DNA of 64,000 nt from positions 54,756 through 118,755 of the forward strand of contig WBMZ01009450.1 in assembly GCA_013400975.1 (NCBI GenBank), written 5' to 3'. This DNA is from Atrichornis clamosus (lineage: Eukaryota; Chordata; Aves; Passeriformes; Menuridae). Below the pieces are notes generated by a model. The model was given only the letters and a program-made list of their open reading frames with translations, was not told where the DNA came from and did no database searches. The position numbers and the translations under genes are program-made. How positions within the stretch are numbered: position 1 is the stretch's first letter; each line of letters opens with the position of its first letter. Below, in pieces: positions 51,901-59,500 of this stretch.

Positions 51901-54171
51901 CTCTCAGTTGTTTGGGAGGGGACAACTGGTTTTCTTTAAGGCATTAATCGTGTTGGAGTACAGCCAAATATATGGGGATAAGAAGAGAATGCAGACAGTC
52001 TTTCTTCCAGATTTGGGGAAACGGATGCATTTGGTTTAGAGACACAGATACTGAAAATTTAGTGTGTTGTCTGACTGGCTATTGAATAAATTGGTTTTGT
52101 TCCCTCTTCCCCCAAACAGGAGATTTAGTATATATGAGAGTATATATTTTATTTTTTTGACAGTGATCAAGGTTTTTGCATTTTGGAGAGATGTACTTAC
52201 TGAGTTACTTTCATATTACCCATTTGAAATATAAATGTACAAATGCTGCTGTATCACTTTACAAATGTTTAAGCTACTAGCAGAAGCAGGATTTTTAAAG
52301 TGTGTTTAATAGGGGATTTCCCCAATGTTTTGGATTCAGAATTCTGCTCAAGCTTCTGTGTTTCAGAGGGAAGCTGGCAGATTTTATGAGGCAAGCTGTT
52401 TGCAGCTTCCTCCAGGGGGAAGAAAATGCTTACGTAACTTTGCAAAATGAAAATGAAATCCTCTGTATTCAGCAAAATACGCAGCAGTAATGTGGTATGA
52501 CACAGGATAAATGCTTCATAAAAACCTGGAACCTACGTTAGGTGAAAATAAATGCACTACAAGGATATGCATAGTTGCAGAATCAAAATATCTCTCATTC
52601 TTCCATTTTGTGTTTTTATTGTTGTGGTTTATGTTAGATATTATTGTATTTATTTGAGGTCAAGATTTGTCAGATTTCACAGATCCAGCAGCATTACATT
52701 TAGAGATCTGTTTTTATAGTCTTTGATAACTACATTTTGAACTCAAAAACTGTGGCTTTTCCCCGTGATGTTTCCAATAGTGATAATTTCATCTTTATAT
52801 GATTGTACTTTCTGTAAAAGCAAAATGTGTTTACTTAGAACCTGGAATGCATTAGGGAGTTAGGGATAGACATAGTGATTTATAAGGTTTGTGGGCTTTT
52901 CCCCTTGATAGCCTAACTCTTTTTCATATTGTGGCTTATTCTGTAGAATCCTAATTTTTTTTTTTTCTTCCTTTTTTTCTGTAAAAGCCACATATACTGA
53001 TACTGTATAACTTCTGATTTTGGCCACGTGCAGTTTGTTTTTCATACATTCTAATGATTTGCACAGTGTAAATCTTCTTGTACCACCAATATCCCACTGA
53101 TTAAATACTTCAAAAAAAAAAGGAAAAAAATACTTATTCAGTGACTTCCTTATGAATCTGTCATGTTAACTAACTAGACAACCACCCAGAAGGATGAGCT
53201 TTAGTTCCTGTTGTATACTGTGGAGGTGTCTGTTGCAATGAAACAGACGTTCTTACGGTATTCTGGAGAGGTACTGAGGTAGAATAGGATTGATTTGGTT
53301 TGTGGATTACTGGAGAAAACTCAGTGTTCCATTTGTGTGGCTGCCAACTAAAAGAAGCCAGCAGTATTTCTGTGCTCATGCTGTTGTGAGAATAGAGCAC
53401 CAAAGTACATCAACTACGTTTCATAATGTTTCAGCTGATGTATTAGTATAGTCCTAAAACACTTGTGGTAGAACACTTTTTTTTTGTACTTTTTTTTCTG
53501 TAAATAGTGTACACACACAGTGAAAGACAGACTGGATGCATATAATAGGGTTTTAAGAGTTATGCTATCCTGAGCAAATTTCATGAACTAATTATGGTAG
53601 AACACTGTGGTCTGAGAAATAATGTTCTTTAATTGTGCCTTTTCTTTTGGCTCCAGGAAGAGGAATGGTGTCATACCATGCACACAATAGCCCAGTCAAG
53701 TTTCTTGTAACAGCTACATCTATAAACAAGAAGAACAGAAACAAATCGAGGAACAGCCTCCCTCCTGGCTCAGAACCTAAGGACGACGACCAGAAGAACA
53801 TTCTGCACAGTGAAAGACCAGGCTCTTCCCTTAGTAACACCCACGACACTGCAGTGTGGCTGGGGGGTTCAGCAGGGTCCATTGCACAAAGAAGTGACTT
53901 GTCATCATCTTCTGGATCCCTTACTTTGTCTCATGGATCAAGTTCCCTAGAGCACAGACCAGAGGACAGTAACATTTATGAGCTTTTGAAGGATCAGAAT
54001 ATCTCATTTAAAAGTAAAAGACAGAGATCTAAGAAAATGAAAGCAAGTTCAGTATTAGTAATCTCTGGTGGCCAAGGACACAGAAGAGTGAACAAGAAGA
54101 CCAAACAGCAGCGACAAGATGAACTAGTGTCTTCAGTGATGGTCTGGCAAATCCCACTATTAAATATCTAA
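830..54171 (+). CDS. ARHGEF10: ARHGEF10, Rho guanine nucleotide exchange factor 10 (3' half, 13 exons)
   Basis: Joined exons: 830-975, 3286-3461, 20702-20817, 22454-22581, 23080-23180, 24079-24200, 27601-27687, 29014-29237, 30299-30456, 38989-39131, 44976-45150, 51600-51722 and 53657-54171. They total 2,214 nt, keep phase at every junction and end at TAA 54169-54171, giving 737 residues. The family protein is about 1,370 residues, so this is roughly residues 630 to the end. ARHGEF10 is a cytoplasmic exchange factor that loads GTP on RhoA/B/C and is linked to peripheral-nerve myelination. The catalytic DH domain and the N-terminus lie upstream of the window. Encoded here are the PH-like domain (window residues about 1-230), a WD40-like propeller (about 240-570, continuing into the last exon) and a serine-rich, basic tail ending [11 protein letters not shown]. 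That ending, together with [18 protein letters not shown] and [14 protein letters not shown], points to ARHGEF10 rather than the paralogue ARHGEF10L. I see no frameshift or in-frame stop. Confidence 0.96.
1345..1415. repeat. A/C-rich low-complexity tract
   Basis: A run made almost wholly of A and C (C blocks alternating with A blocks), followed by ordinary intron. It may be a decayed poly(A) tail or simple repeat; no LINE or SINE body is recognisable beside it. Confidence 0.6.
2047..2196. repeat. Long imperfect inverted repeat (hairpin-forming)
   Basis: The left arm 2047-2091 and right arm 2157-2196 are reverse complements over about 40 bp with two mismatches. The left arm also carries a 5-nt ggtca repeat as an insertion. 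The 65-nt spacer is unrelated. When transcribed with ARHGEF10 pre-mRNA this would fold into a stem of about 40 bp. It could be a small terminal-inverted-repeat element or a local inverted duplication. No target-site duplication is apparent and no known family is recognised. Confidence 0.8.
3286..3461 (+). CDS. ARHGEF10: ARHGEF10 exon 2 of window, PH-like region
   Basis: The first base completes the split Arg codon. The exon then reads [19 protein letters not shown] and continues [27 protein letters not shown] and VIEYGSS are the conserved strands of the PH-like domain, and the flanking Ser/Thr-rich and [13 protein letters not shown] loops are where family members diverge. Acceptor tccag ends at 3285; donor is gtaagt at 3462. 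It leaves one base of an Asn codon. Confidence 0.95.
7080..7950 (-). mobile_element. CR1 LINE fragment (reverse-transcriptase region, decayed)
   Basis: The reverse strand matches the C-terminal half of the CR1 reverse transcriptase ORF. Reading from high to low coordinates: a [20 protein letters not shown] segment, [10 protein letters not shown] (the family's LDxxKAFD block), then [20 protein letters not shown] and [16 protein letters not shown]. The reading frame is broken by frameshifts and stops. The 3' end with its short terminal repeats is missing, since the element stops inside the coding region near 7080. CR1 is the main LINE of birds and reptiles. This copy is immobile. Confidence 0.9.
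12071..12543. repeat. Perfect 236-bp tandem duplication separated by a single N
   Basis: Bases 12071-12306 and 12308-12543 are identical throughout and separated by one N at 12307. The unit starts ggagcatttcccaatgg and ends ccagcttgcagtc. Sequence continues naturally on both outer sides (from about 11880 and to about 12600), so one copy is enough to give a continuous locus. The unit looks like part of a dispersed LTR-like repeat on the reverse strand, but I cannot name the family. The perfect identity plus an N suggests two overlapping contig ends that were not merged. Confidence 0.9.
12716..12720. repeat. Target-site duplication, left copy (ccaac)
   Basis: Identical to 13803-13807 and directly abutting the TG of the LTR. 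Confidence 0.88.
12721..13802 (-). mobile_element. Solo LTR of an endogenous retrovirus (complete, 1,082 bp)
   Basis: Starts TGTCGTGAG and ends CCAGTACA on the + strand and is flanked by the same 5-bp word ccaac at 12716-12720 and 13803-13807, a target-site duplication. AATAAA on the reverse strand (12906-12911) lies about 185 bp from the left end, so the LTR reads right to left. Positions about 13090-13440 carry diverged GC-rich repeats of roughly 50 bp with gctgctcc-like cores. I recognise the sequence as a common LTR of neoavian birds. The 5-bp duplication is typical of ERV-L-type elements. No internal retroviral genes remain. The minus-strand frame 13073-13552 and its + shadows are non-coding by-products of the LTR. 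Confidence 0.93.
13803..13807. repeat. Target-site duplication, right copy (ccaac)
   Basis: Identical to 12716-12720 and directly abutting the terminal CA of the LTR. Confidence 0.88.
15666..16140 (-). mobile_element. Endogenous retrovirus LTR (about 475 bp, probable ERVK type)
   Basis: The reverse strand begins TGTGGTGACTCAGCCC at 16140. It contains CCAAT-like boxes and a CpG-bearing segment. An AATAAA at 15732-15737 is followed by CTTTGGAACTCG and a short U5 ending GGCGGCAACA at 15666. This layout (TG start, poly(A) signal, short R-U5, CA end) is that of a betaretrovirus-like LTR. I find no clear target-site duplication, so one edge may be truncated or misplaced. Related-looking sequence may continue to about 15540. 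No internal genes flank it. Confidence 0.72.
17741..17774. repeat. (AT)n microsatellite
   Basis: About ten AT units followed by interrupted acatacatatata. It is intronic and probably length-variable. Confidence 0.9.
19370..19620. other. GC-rich islet inside an AT-rich intron, origin unknown
   Basis: About 250 bp of markedly GC-rich sequence with several CpGs, set in AT-rich intron. On the + strand a frame stays open to the TGA near 19575 and reads [20 protein letters not shown] then a Leu-rich part ([13 protein letters not shown]). The reverse strand is also open for about 100 codons. No splice sites in phase with ARHGEF10 are evident and I recognise no family. It could be a pseudogene fragment, a decayed repeat or a small regulatory CpG cluster. 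Confidence 0.4.
20702..20817 (+). CDS. ARHGEF10: ARHGEF10 exon 3 of window
   Basis: Completes the Asn codon, then reads [20 protein letters not shown] and continues [18 protein letters not shown], a helical and highly conserved stretch. The acceptor AG is at 20700-20701 and the donor gtaata at 20818, which is slightly non-consensus. It ends in phase 0. Confidence 0.96.
20818..22453 (+). other. ARHGEF10 intron, 1.6 kb
   Basis: AT-rich, with no gene or repeat recognised. It ends in a ttttttttaatttttcag acceptor. Confidence 0.85.
22454..22581 (+). CDS. ARHGEF10: ARHGEF10 exon 4 of window
   Basis: Reads [20 protein letters not shown] and continues [22 protein letters not shown] plus two bases of Lys. 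A T-rich tract and CAG end at 22453. The donor is GTCAGT at 22582; placing it there restores the conserved KQDKSGRPTFF junction with the next exon. Confidence 0.96.
22582..23079 (+). other. ARHGEF10 intron, 0.5 kb
   Basis: The smallest intron in the window. Its only notable feature is the long T-rich tract (about 23041-23070) before the acceptor. Confidence 0.85.
23080..23180 (+). CDS. ARHGEF10: ARHGEF10 exon 5 of window
   Basis: Reads [20 protein letters not shown] and continues [13 protein letters not shown], the last strand and C-terminal helix of the PH-like domain (the Trp sits where a PH-domain helix Trp is expected). It is preceded by a long pyrimidine tract from about 23041 ending in attgcag. 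The donor gtaatt is at 23181. Confidence 0.96.
23181..24078 (+). other. ARHGEF10 intron, 0.9 kb
   Basis: Nothing recognised besides the splice signals. Confidence 0.85.
24079..24200 (+). CDS. ARHGEF10: ARHGEF10 exon 6 of window
   Basis: Completes an Ala codon, then reads [20 protein letters not shown] and continues [20 protein letters not shown]. This links the PH-like region to the WD40-like propeller. Acceptor ttgcag ends at 24078; donor is gtgaac at 24201. It ends in phase 0. Confidence 0.96.
24201..27600 (+). other. ARHGEF10 intron, 3.4 kb
   Basis: No gene recognised. It contains T-rich runs near 26230-26255 and 27550-27568; the second forms part of the acceptor pyrimidine tract. Confidence 0.85.
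27601..27687 (+). CDS. ARHGEF10: ARHGEF10 exon 7 of window
   Basis: A symmetrical 87-nt exon (29 codons, phase 0 at both ends) reading [20 protein letters not shown] then CSMEHGFLW. The acceptor follows a poly-T run (about 27550-27568) and a ctcttttcttctctttgaag tract. The donor gtaagt is at 27688. Because it is a multiple of three, skipping it would keep the frame, so it could be an alternative cassette; that is inference only. Confidence 0.96.
27688..29013 (+). other. ARHGEF10 intron, 1.3 kb
   Basis: AT-rich with no gene or repeat recognised; a short A run lies near 28150. Confidence 0.85.
29014..29237 (+). CDS. ARHGEF10: ARHGEF10 exon 8 of window, WD40-like propeller
   Basis: Reads [20 protein letters not shown] and continues [20 protein letters not shown], the opening propeller blades. 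A charged, lysine/glutamate-rich loop ([16 protein letters not shown]) and [11 protein letters not shown] follow. The loop is the variable part between species. Acceptor is ttcag at 29013; donor is gtgatt at 29238. Confidence 0.96.
29238..30298 (+). other. ARHGEF10 intron, 1.1 kb
   Basis: Nothing recognised besides the splice signals. Confidence 0.85.
30299..30456 (+). CDS. ARHGEF10: ARHGEF10 exon 9 of window, WD40-like propeller
   Basis: Completes a Ser codon, then reads [20 protein letters not shown] and continues [20 protein letters not shown] to end at [12 protein letters not shown] plus one base. The repeated V/I-S-I-Y strands are typical of propeller blades. Acceptor tttatag ends at 30298; donor is gtaatg at 30457. 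Confidence 0.96.
30457..38988 (+). other. ARHGEF10 intron, 8.5 kb
   Basis: Contains the minus-strand frame at 32027-32355 (listed separately) and a very AT-rich zone around 34990-35100 made of TAATTAATTA-like words. Nothing else is recognised. Confidence 0.8.
32027..32355 (-). pseudogene. Minus-strand open frame with a PCNA-box-like C-terminus, unassigned
   Basis: A 108-codon frame ends ...[15 protein letters not shown] and then [15 protein letters not shown] before the stop. QKNMTEYF fits the PIP-box pattern Q-x-x-hydrophobic-x-x-aromatic-aromatic found in PCNA-binding proteins. Past the stop, after a frame change, the same strand again reads plausibly coding ([20 protein letters not shown]). 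That would fit a frameshifted pseudogene. There is no recognisable start context, no parent gene and no poly(A) trace. Chance is a serious alternative. Confidence 0.25.
38989..39131 (+). CDS. ARHGEF10: ARHGEF10 exon 10 of window, WD40-like propeller
   Basis: Completes an Asp codon, then reads [20 protein letters not shown] and continues [20 protein letters not shown] to end at [20 protein letters not shown] is the conserved blade motif. Acceptor ttgaag ends at 38988 and donor gtaaac is at 39132. The preceding intron is 8.5 kb. Confidence 0.96.
39132..44975 (+). other. ARHGEF10 intron, 5.8 kb
   Basis: Holds the minus-strand exon-like segment at 42353-42590 (listed separately). The rest shows no recognisable gene or dispersed repeat. 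Confidence 0.8.
42353..42590 (-). CDS. Candidate terminal coding exon of an unidentified antisense gene (or pseudogene)
   Basis: On the reverse strand a pyrimidine tract and AG (42591-42592) precede a 78-codon open stretch that ends in TAA at 42353-42355. It reads [20 protein letters not shown], then [20 protein letters not shown], then [20 protein letters not shown], and ends [18 protein letters not shown]. Third codon positions are mostly G or C although the surrounding intron is AT-rich, which is typical of real coding sequence. AATAAA-type signals on the same strand lie near 41698-41710 and could end a 3' UTR of about 650 nt. No upstream partner exon was found within the same intron. I do not recognise the protein. 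It may be the last exon of a nested antisense gene, an exon relic from a duplication, or a pseudogene. Confidence 0.45.
44976..45150 (+). CDS. ARHGEF10: ARHGEF10 exon 11 of window, WD40-like propeller
   Basis: Reads [20 protein letters not shown] and continues [20 protein letters not shown] to end at [18 protein letters not shown] plus one base. [20 protein letters not shown] is close to invariant in the family. Acceptor ttcttgcag ends at 44975; donor is gtagct at 45151. Confidence 0.97.
49805..49880. repeat. A-rich low-complexity tract
   Basis: Alternating A runs with scattered C and G, including a run of about 15 A near 49860. No recognisable retroposon body adjoins it. Confidence 0.55.
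50761..51235 (-). mobile_element. CR1 LINE, 3' end fragment
   Basis: Starts atcatagaat, the reverse complement of the short terminal repeat at CR1 3' ends. It then contains the CR1 tail of ORF2: the reverse strand reads [20 protein letters not shown], the family's REVVxxPSLExFKxxLD motif. Beyond it are diverged matches to the region reading tggttgctttccactggact on the + strand. It is a typical 5'-truncated copy of about 475 bp, old and frameshifted, ending about 370 bp before ARHGEF10 exon 12. Confidence 0.88.
51600..51722 (+). CDS. ARHGEF10: ARHGEF10 exon 12 of window, WD40-like propeller
   Basis: Completes a Gly codon, then reads [20 protein letters not shown] and continues [20 protein letters not shown] plus one base. 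Acceptor cttcacag ends at 51599; donor is gtgagt at 51723. A CR1 fragment ends about 370 bp upstream. Confidence 0.97.
51723..53656 (+). other. ARHGEF10 last intron, 1.9 kb
   Basis: AT-rich, with T runs near 52955-52980 and an A run near 53110-53130. No gene or dispersed repeat is recognised. Confidence 0.85.
53657..54171 (+). CDS. ARHGEF10: ARHGEF10 terminal coding exon
   Basis: Completes a Gly codon, then encodes 170 residues and TAA. It opens [20 protein letters not shown] (last propeller strands). A polar, low-complexity linker rich in Ser, Asp and Lys follows, including [19 protein letters not shown]. The exon then has a basic segment ([12 protein letters not shown]) and the closing strands [15 protein letters not shown] and [11 protein letters not shown]. 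The final hydrophobic strand probably closes the propeller across the unstructured linker; this is inference from its order. The acceptor AG is at 53655-53656. Confidence 0.97.
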
Positions 54172-56580
54172 CTGAACTAAACCCAAGATTGTTTCTGCTG
54201 TTAAAAAAAGTCTTATATCCTTTTGTGGCCAATGCCAGCTTAGGACCCAAATGGATAGACTTTATACACCTGGGAGCAATTTCAGTAGTCTTTGATCACA
54301 GGATTAAGGGTGCAAGACAGTCTTCCCATACCTAGAACATTCTGCAGTGTTAGAGTATTGGAAAATGTTTAGCCGTTGGTGCTGTCCTTGAAACTTAGAA
54401 CAAAAAGGAATTGTTAGGGACTTTTAAATGGTTTTAGAATCTCTTACCTTATTTATATTCACATTTATAAATATCATAATTATGTTCTATAGCACTTAGG
54501 GGACGCAAGAAGACATTCCGTGTCTCATGCTGGTTCCTGCTTACGTAAACCAGCTATTATTACTTTTTCCAAAGTGACATATTGCATGGACTGTAGATTT
54601 TTAAAAATTAGCAAATATTTTAAAATAATAAGTAGTCTAATGCAAGCTAATAATTATTTGGCAAGAACTATGATAGTTTAAAACATCATTCCGCAAATCA
54701 GAGTTTGGTCGGAACAAAACCAGCTTTATTAATTAATCAGTATTTGTTTATTTCAACATAGAACATAGATTTTTTTAATTACTAATTTCTAATACTCTGT
54801 ATTATTAGAAATGTTGCAGTACAAAAAGTGCATTAATTTTTTTGGTAGATGCAATGTGTCTGCGACTTGTTTTTGCTATACTGAAAGTTGCAAGGATGCG
54901 ATGGCTTTGGACAGAGGGAAAAAACAGCTACAGGACAGCTGTGCATTGTAGTGCTGCTAACACATCCTCACTCTGAGACTCGCTAGCAAAGCTCAACATG
55001 GACTGTAACATTTTTAAGGAGGCATGTACATGCAGTAAATTAATAATGAAGTTACTAATTAAATCATGAAAGCAAATTTCTATCAAGGTGACCCCAAAAT
55101 CGGTGGGTAGGCTGACTTAGCAAGTTTAACAGAGCACGGGACTAACATCAGGTCTTCCATGAAACCAGTGTGTGGGACAGAGGGAATGCCGGTGAAGTCA
55201 GTCTCTGCCTGCCAAGTGGCACCAAAACAGGCATTTCAAAATCAGGTATGCATCCTGATTTGTTTTCCGAGGCTTTGCCCACATCCTACATTCCTGATCA
55301 GAGCAAGATTCTTGAGCCATAGTAGCATTCATGTCAGTGAGTCACAAAGGACATTTGTTACAGAAGGGATTGTAGGCTTGGGATCTTCATTACTGTTTTG
55401 TGCTTTTATTCTGTGTCTTTTGCTGTGTATCTTGCAACTTCAGTTGGGTATTGTGAGTGTTGGCATGAGTCCTGGTAGGGTAAAAAAAAAGCAAAAAAAG
55501 CACAGTGCCTCTAAGCCAGGCAGCTGGCAACGTTTCCCCAAACTTTTCCTCTTCTCCCCAGCTTACTGCCTAGGCTTTGCCTGGCCTGAGAGATCAAGGC
55601 CAGTTGCATTTTCTACACTCTTCCATAGCAATGGCCTTGGGAGCTGCTCTTCGCCCACTGTGTGGAAGTACTGCATTGTATAGTTTAATGTATGTATATT
55701 GAAAAACAAGTTAAAAGATTCTTTGGTGTATAAAGCATATATAATCCAGTATCCATTTGCTACACTGCAGCCAAAAGACCGCAGGTTTTAGTCTGCATGC
55801 TCCTTGGGCGTGGTATTCCACATCTGTGCCTTGAGGACTGGAGGATCATGTCTACTCCCTCATGGATCTTGATCACTGGGAGCAATAAGCAGTCCACCAC
55901 ACACTCAACTGGAAATCCATGCATGGTGTTACTACAGAATCCACTAGCAGTTATGCATGAGGGTTGTAAAGTGAAATTCATCCTGTCTTTCAGCTGAAAT
56001 GTAATTTTCTTCAGTTGTATCAATAAAACAGTAGAAACAAAGTACAAATCTGCTCTTCTGAAAGTACATTGGAGTTTTGCCAGTGAATTCTGTAAGGACA
56101 GAATGGGTCCCTTATTTACATTCTCCTATTCTGAAAATACCTATTTATCTTACTAAGCTGTAAAGCAAAAGAGAAGCTGTATGTCTGTCTTTACAAATAC
56201 ATATTGTCATGAACTAAATTTTAGTAGCTGAGTGCAAGGTGCAGTGTTTCTTTTTGACATGCAACTTAGTGGTATTACCTTACTATGAAAACAGGCGGGA
56301 ACCAAAGTTTCTCTTACAACTGGCAAATAGTCTCTACAGCTGTTGTAGACTGTGCTGCTAGGAGGTTGGATTTTGCTTTCTGATATTGCTTTTCTAGATT
56401 AATAGAAGTTATGAAAATAATAGGAAAAGAGGGGAGCAAGTGTAACCACTACAATATATTCTATATGTTTTCTAACACATAGTAGTGTCTTTTATAACAT
56501 GAGCCATAAAACTTGTGTATTTATGTTCAAAGTATAAATTGAGAAAAATGTTTAATAAAAAATGTGATAGAAATTAACTT
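54172..56580 (+). other. ARHGEF10: ARHGEF10 3' UTR with two candidate poly(A) signals
   Basis: No exon or other gene is evident directly after the stop. AATAAA at 56022-56027 is followed by T/G-rich sequence and would give a 3' UTR of about 1.87 kb. A second AATAAA at 56554-56559 would give about 2.4 kb. Which is used cannot be told from sequence. An open frame of 174 codons at 55159-55683 has no recognisable domain and is probably chance. Confidence 0.65.
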
Positions 56581-59500
56581 CAGAAGAACATCTCGGGTTG
56601 TCATTTTAACTAGAAAGCTAGAATTTAGGTCATGCATTAATGAATAATATATATATCAATGGACTCATGAAAGGCAGAAAATAGGATATGTGTTTAGGAT
56701 GACAAAGATGAATAATTTTATTAGTTTTGTATTTCTACAATTTAAACACCAGCAAATGCAGTTTCTGAAAATGATGGAGTCATTTATTATAAAGTTTGAT
56801 TTCTGTATCAATGGACCCAAATAGTGTCGAAGCAGTAGAATTTCTGCTCTGCTGTCTATGTGGAATATGCATCAGCATTTGAGCAGCATGCATGGTGCAT
56901 AAAAATGAGAAGCATTAATTTTGAAAGTGAGTATTGCAGAGCAAAAGCTTTAAGAGAGAAAATTAATTTTCAGTTGCTAATGGGCAATTCTTTCTAATTA
57001 ATCTGCCCTAAAGGAGATATACATAATCCCATGATTGTGTTTAAATACTGAGACTTGTATTCATCAGATTCAGCAATAGCTTTTTCAAGTGTACCTGTGC
57101 TAGTATAAACAAACCAGAAGAGATACTGGGAACTCCTTGGTTGCTAGGGAAGCCTGCCTATTTGCTCCTGGCTTTACACCACGTCTTTTTAATCCATGGT
57201 TCTGAAAAACATCACACCGCATGAGTGCAGGGTGCCTGTCTACACCTGAAGACAGATTCTGTCCCAGTGGAAATTTATAGCTCATTATTTATGGGTGACA
57301 GTCTGAGGGCTAAAAATTGCTTATTTTCTCTTTGAGAGAGGCCTGAATACTGGGGTTTCCTGAACTGTGGTTCAGTGCTTAAATGTCACTGTTCCTCTCT
57401 CTGCTGTCCTGTTTAGTTTTCTAACTGCATATAGACGAATCAGTTTTTGTAAAATGCATTTGGGGGTGAGAAGTACCAGCTGTTTGAAAGGTGCAGGTGT
57501 AATGGAGGGTTCTGTATGAGTTAGTCTGTATTGCAATGAGTGATACCATGGAGCTGATAACAGTATTTTTAGATTGCTTTACATGCCTTCATAGTAATAA
57601 TACTTCACATAATAATAGTCCTGTAAAGAAGGCAGATTAATATCTGTAGCTAGGAAGGAGTGGAAAAGCATTTGCCTGACTTGAAGCTGTATGATGAGTC
57701 TGTAAAAGCACACAGATTAAAGCCATTGCTGCTCTCTTAAATCCATGATTAGCCCTTTAAACATTCTCCTCCTTGCAGGTATCCCACACATGTGGTTGTG
57801 GAAAATGTCTGTGCTAGTCAACTGGGCAGGACTAGGGCACCAACTTGAGCACTGAGCTGTGATCACAGTTAGTAGCTGGCTGGCTGGGGTTGAGCCCAGC
57901 CTGGGCTGCTCCCATCAGACAGCATTGACAAAGCCACTTACCTGCGTTATTTTAGGGACTGATTAACTACAGGGATGTAAACTGGGTGGTGCCACTTGCT
58001 GCCTCTAGTGTCTTGATACTGATGCAGCCTTGCATGTATCCATACAACTTCCTTTCGATGGGATGGTTGCCGTGCAGTCTGGAAGTTGAGACCAGTCAGG
58101 AGATAGAAATGCCTACTAGTACAGACTTGACAAGTACCGTACAGGTACCAGGAGTGTCACTTTTAATCTGGGGTGGTTCATCAGCTGCTTGCAGCATGCC
58201 ACAGCTCAAAATTCTGGTCTACTTCTTTCACCTTTTAAGATTTAGGGGGTTTATAGCTGTATGTAGAATCTACATCCTGTTTCCTCACGAATGCATCATG
58301 CACACTGCCAGATCTATGTGCTATTCAGTTTAAGAAATCTAGCTTGAGATTTTTCAGAAGTAGTTGCTTTGCTGCTGCCTCGTAATTGTGCTTATTTGAT
58401 AATAGCATTTTCTTTAAAGACATGCCCAGCTACCAAACTGCCAGAAACACTCTTTTGCTCCTAAAACAATCAACAAAACAATACTGAAACAGCTTCAGAT
58501 TTAAGGATCTAAAAATTTCCTAGCACATGAAGATTTACTGTGTTACTCTATTTGAAATGCAACAATGCCAATATATGACCAAAAGCGCTTCAAGTGCTTT
58601 GGCCAAGCTCCATAGACCACACTATAAAGCAGTTAGTCTTTCACAGCATGACCTTCAAAGGTGTTCAAAGGGATTTTTTCTTCCTCCAGTAAAACAGGCC
58701 TTGACAGCAGAATTGCAAGTTCTGCTGTTGTACATCTTGTTATATTCCAGTGATAATCAGTTATCATTAGTGTGTGTACCAACCTAGAAGATGAGCTAGA
58801 ACACCTAGGATTAAAATGACACACCTTGGGGGAGATGAAATCATTGTAAGAATTCACTGGAAATACAACTTCAGGAGTATTTTGACATCAAAAGACACAG
58901 CTGAGCCTCCAGCAGAGTTTTCCCAAGCACTGAAATACCTAATTTCCACTGAAATCTATGTATCTTATGTGCCCAAATGCAGGTAATGAGTTAGGTTTTA
59001 AATTAAAAAAATAGATACATTATAGCTACAGAGTTACAGCAGTTTCATTTCTTCCTTTCTCTTACTCCACATGGGAGAGAAATTCAATGGGTTTCAACTT
59101 GAGCAGCAGGATCACCTTTAATGTTGGCACAAAAAATACATTCACTCTTGCCTTCCAAGTCAAGTAGTCTCGGTTGTTTCCTGTGGGCTTTTCTGGGTTG
59201 CTCTATCTGTGGGCTTTTCAAGTTGCAGAACATGCCTGCCAGACTACACTCACTAAATGCTTTTTTAACATTCCCTTTCTAAGGAGATTTCTGTTTAGTC
59301 GGGTGGCACAGACTGCATGCATTAGCAAGGAGGATTACCCCCAAGATTCTTAATCCTGATCACAAAGCAACTGACACCATCAGTTAACTTAAGCTGCGTC
59401 TGCACTGCTGAACTCAGGAGCACCTCAGAGGTTCCAGCCACACACGGCGAGGCCATATCAGGTGGGATCCATGTGCCAGCCCTTGCCCTGCCTTTCGGGT

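Noticed and set aside
55159..55683. 174-codon + strand frame after ARHGEF10
   Set aside because: It lies in the 3' UTR and has no domain. Residue composition and the A-run region look like translated non-coding DNA.
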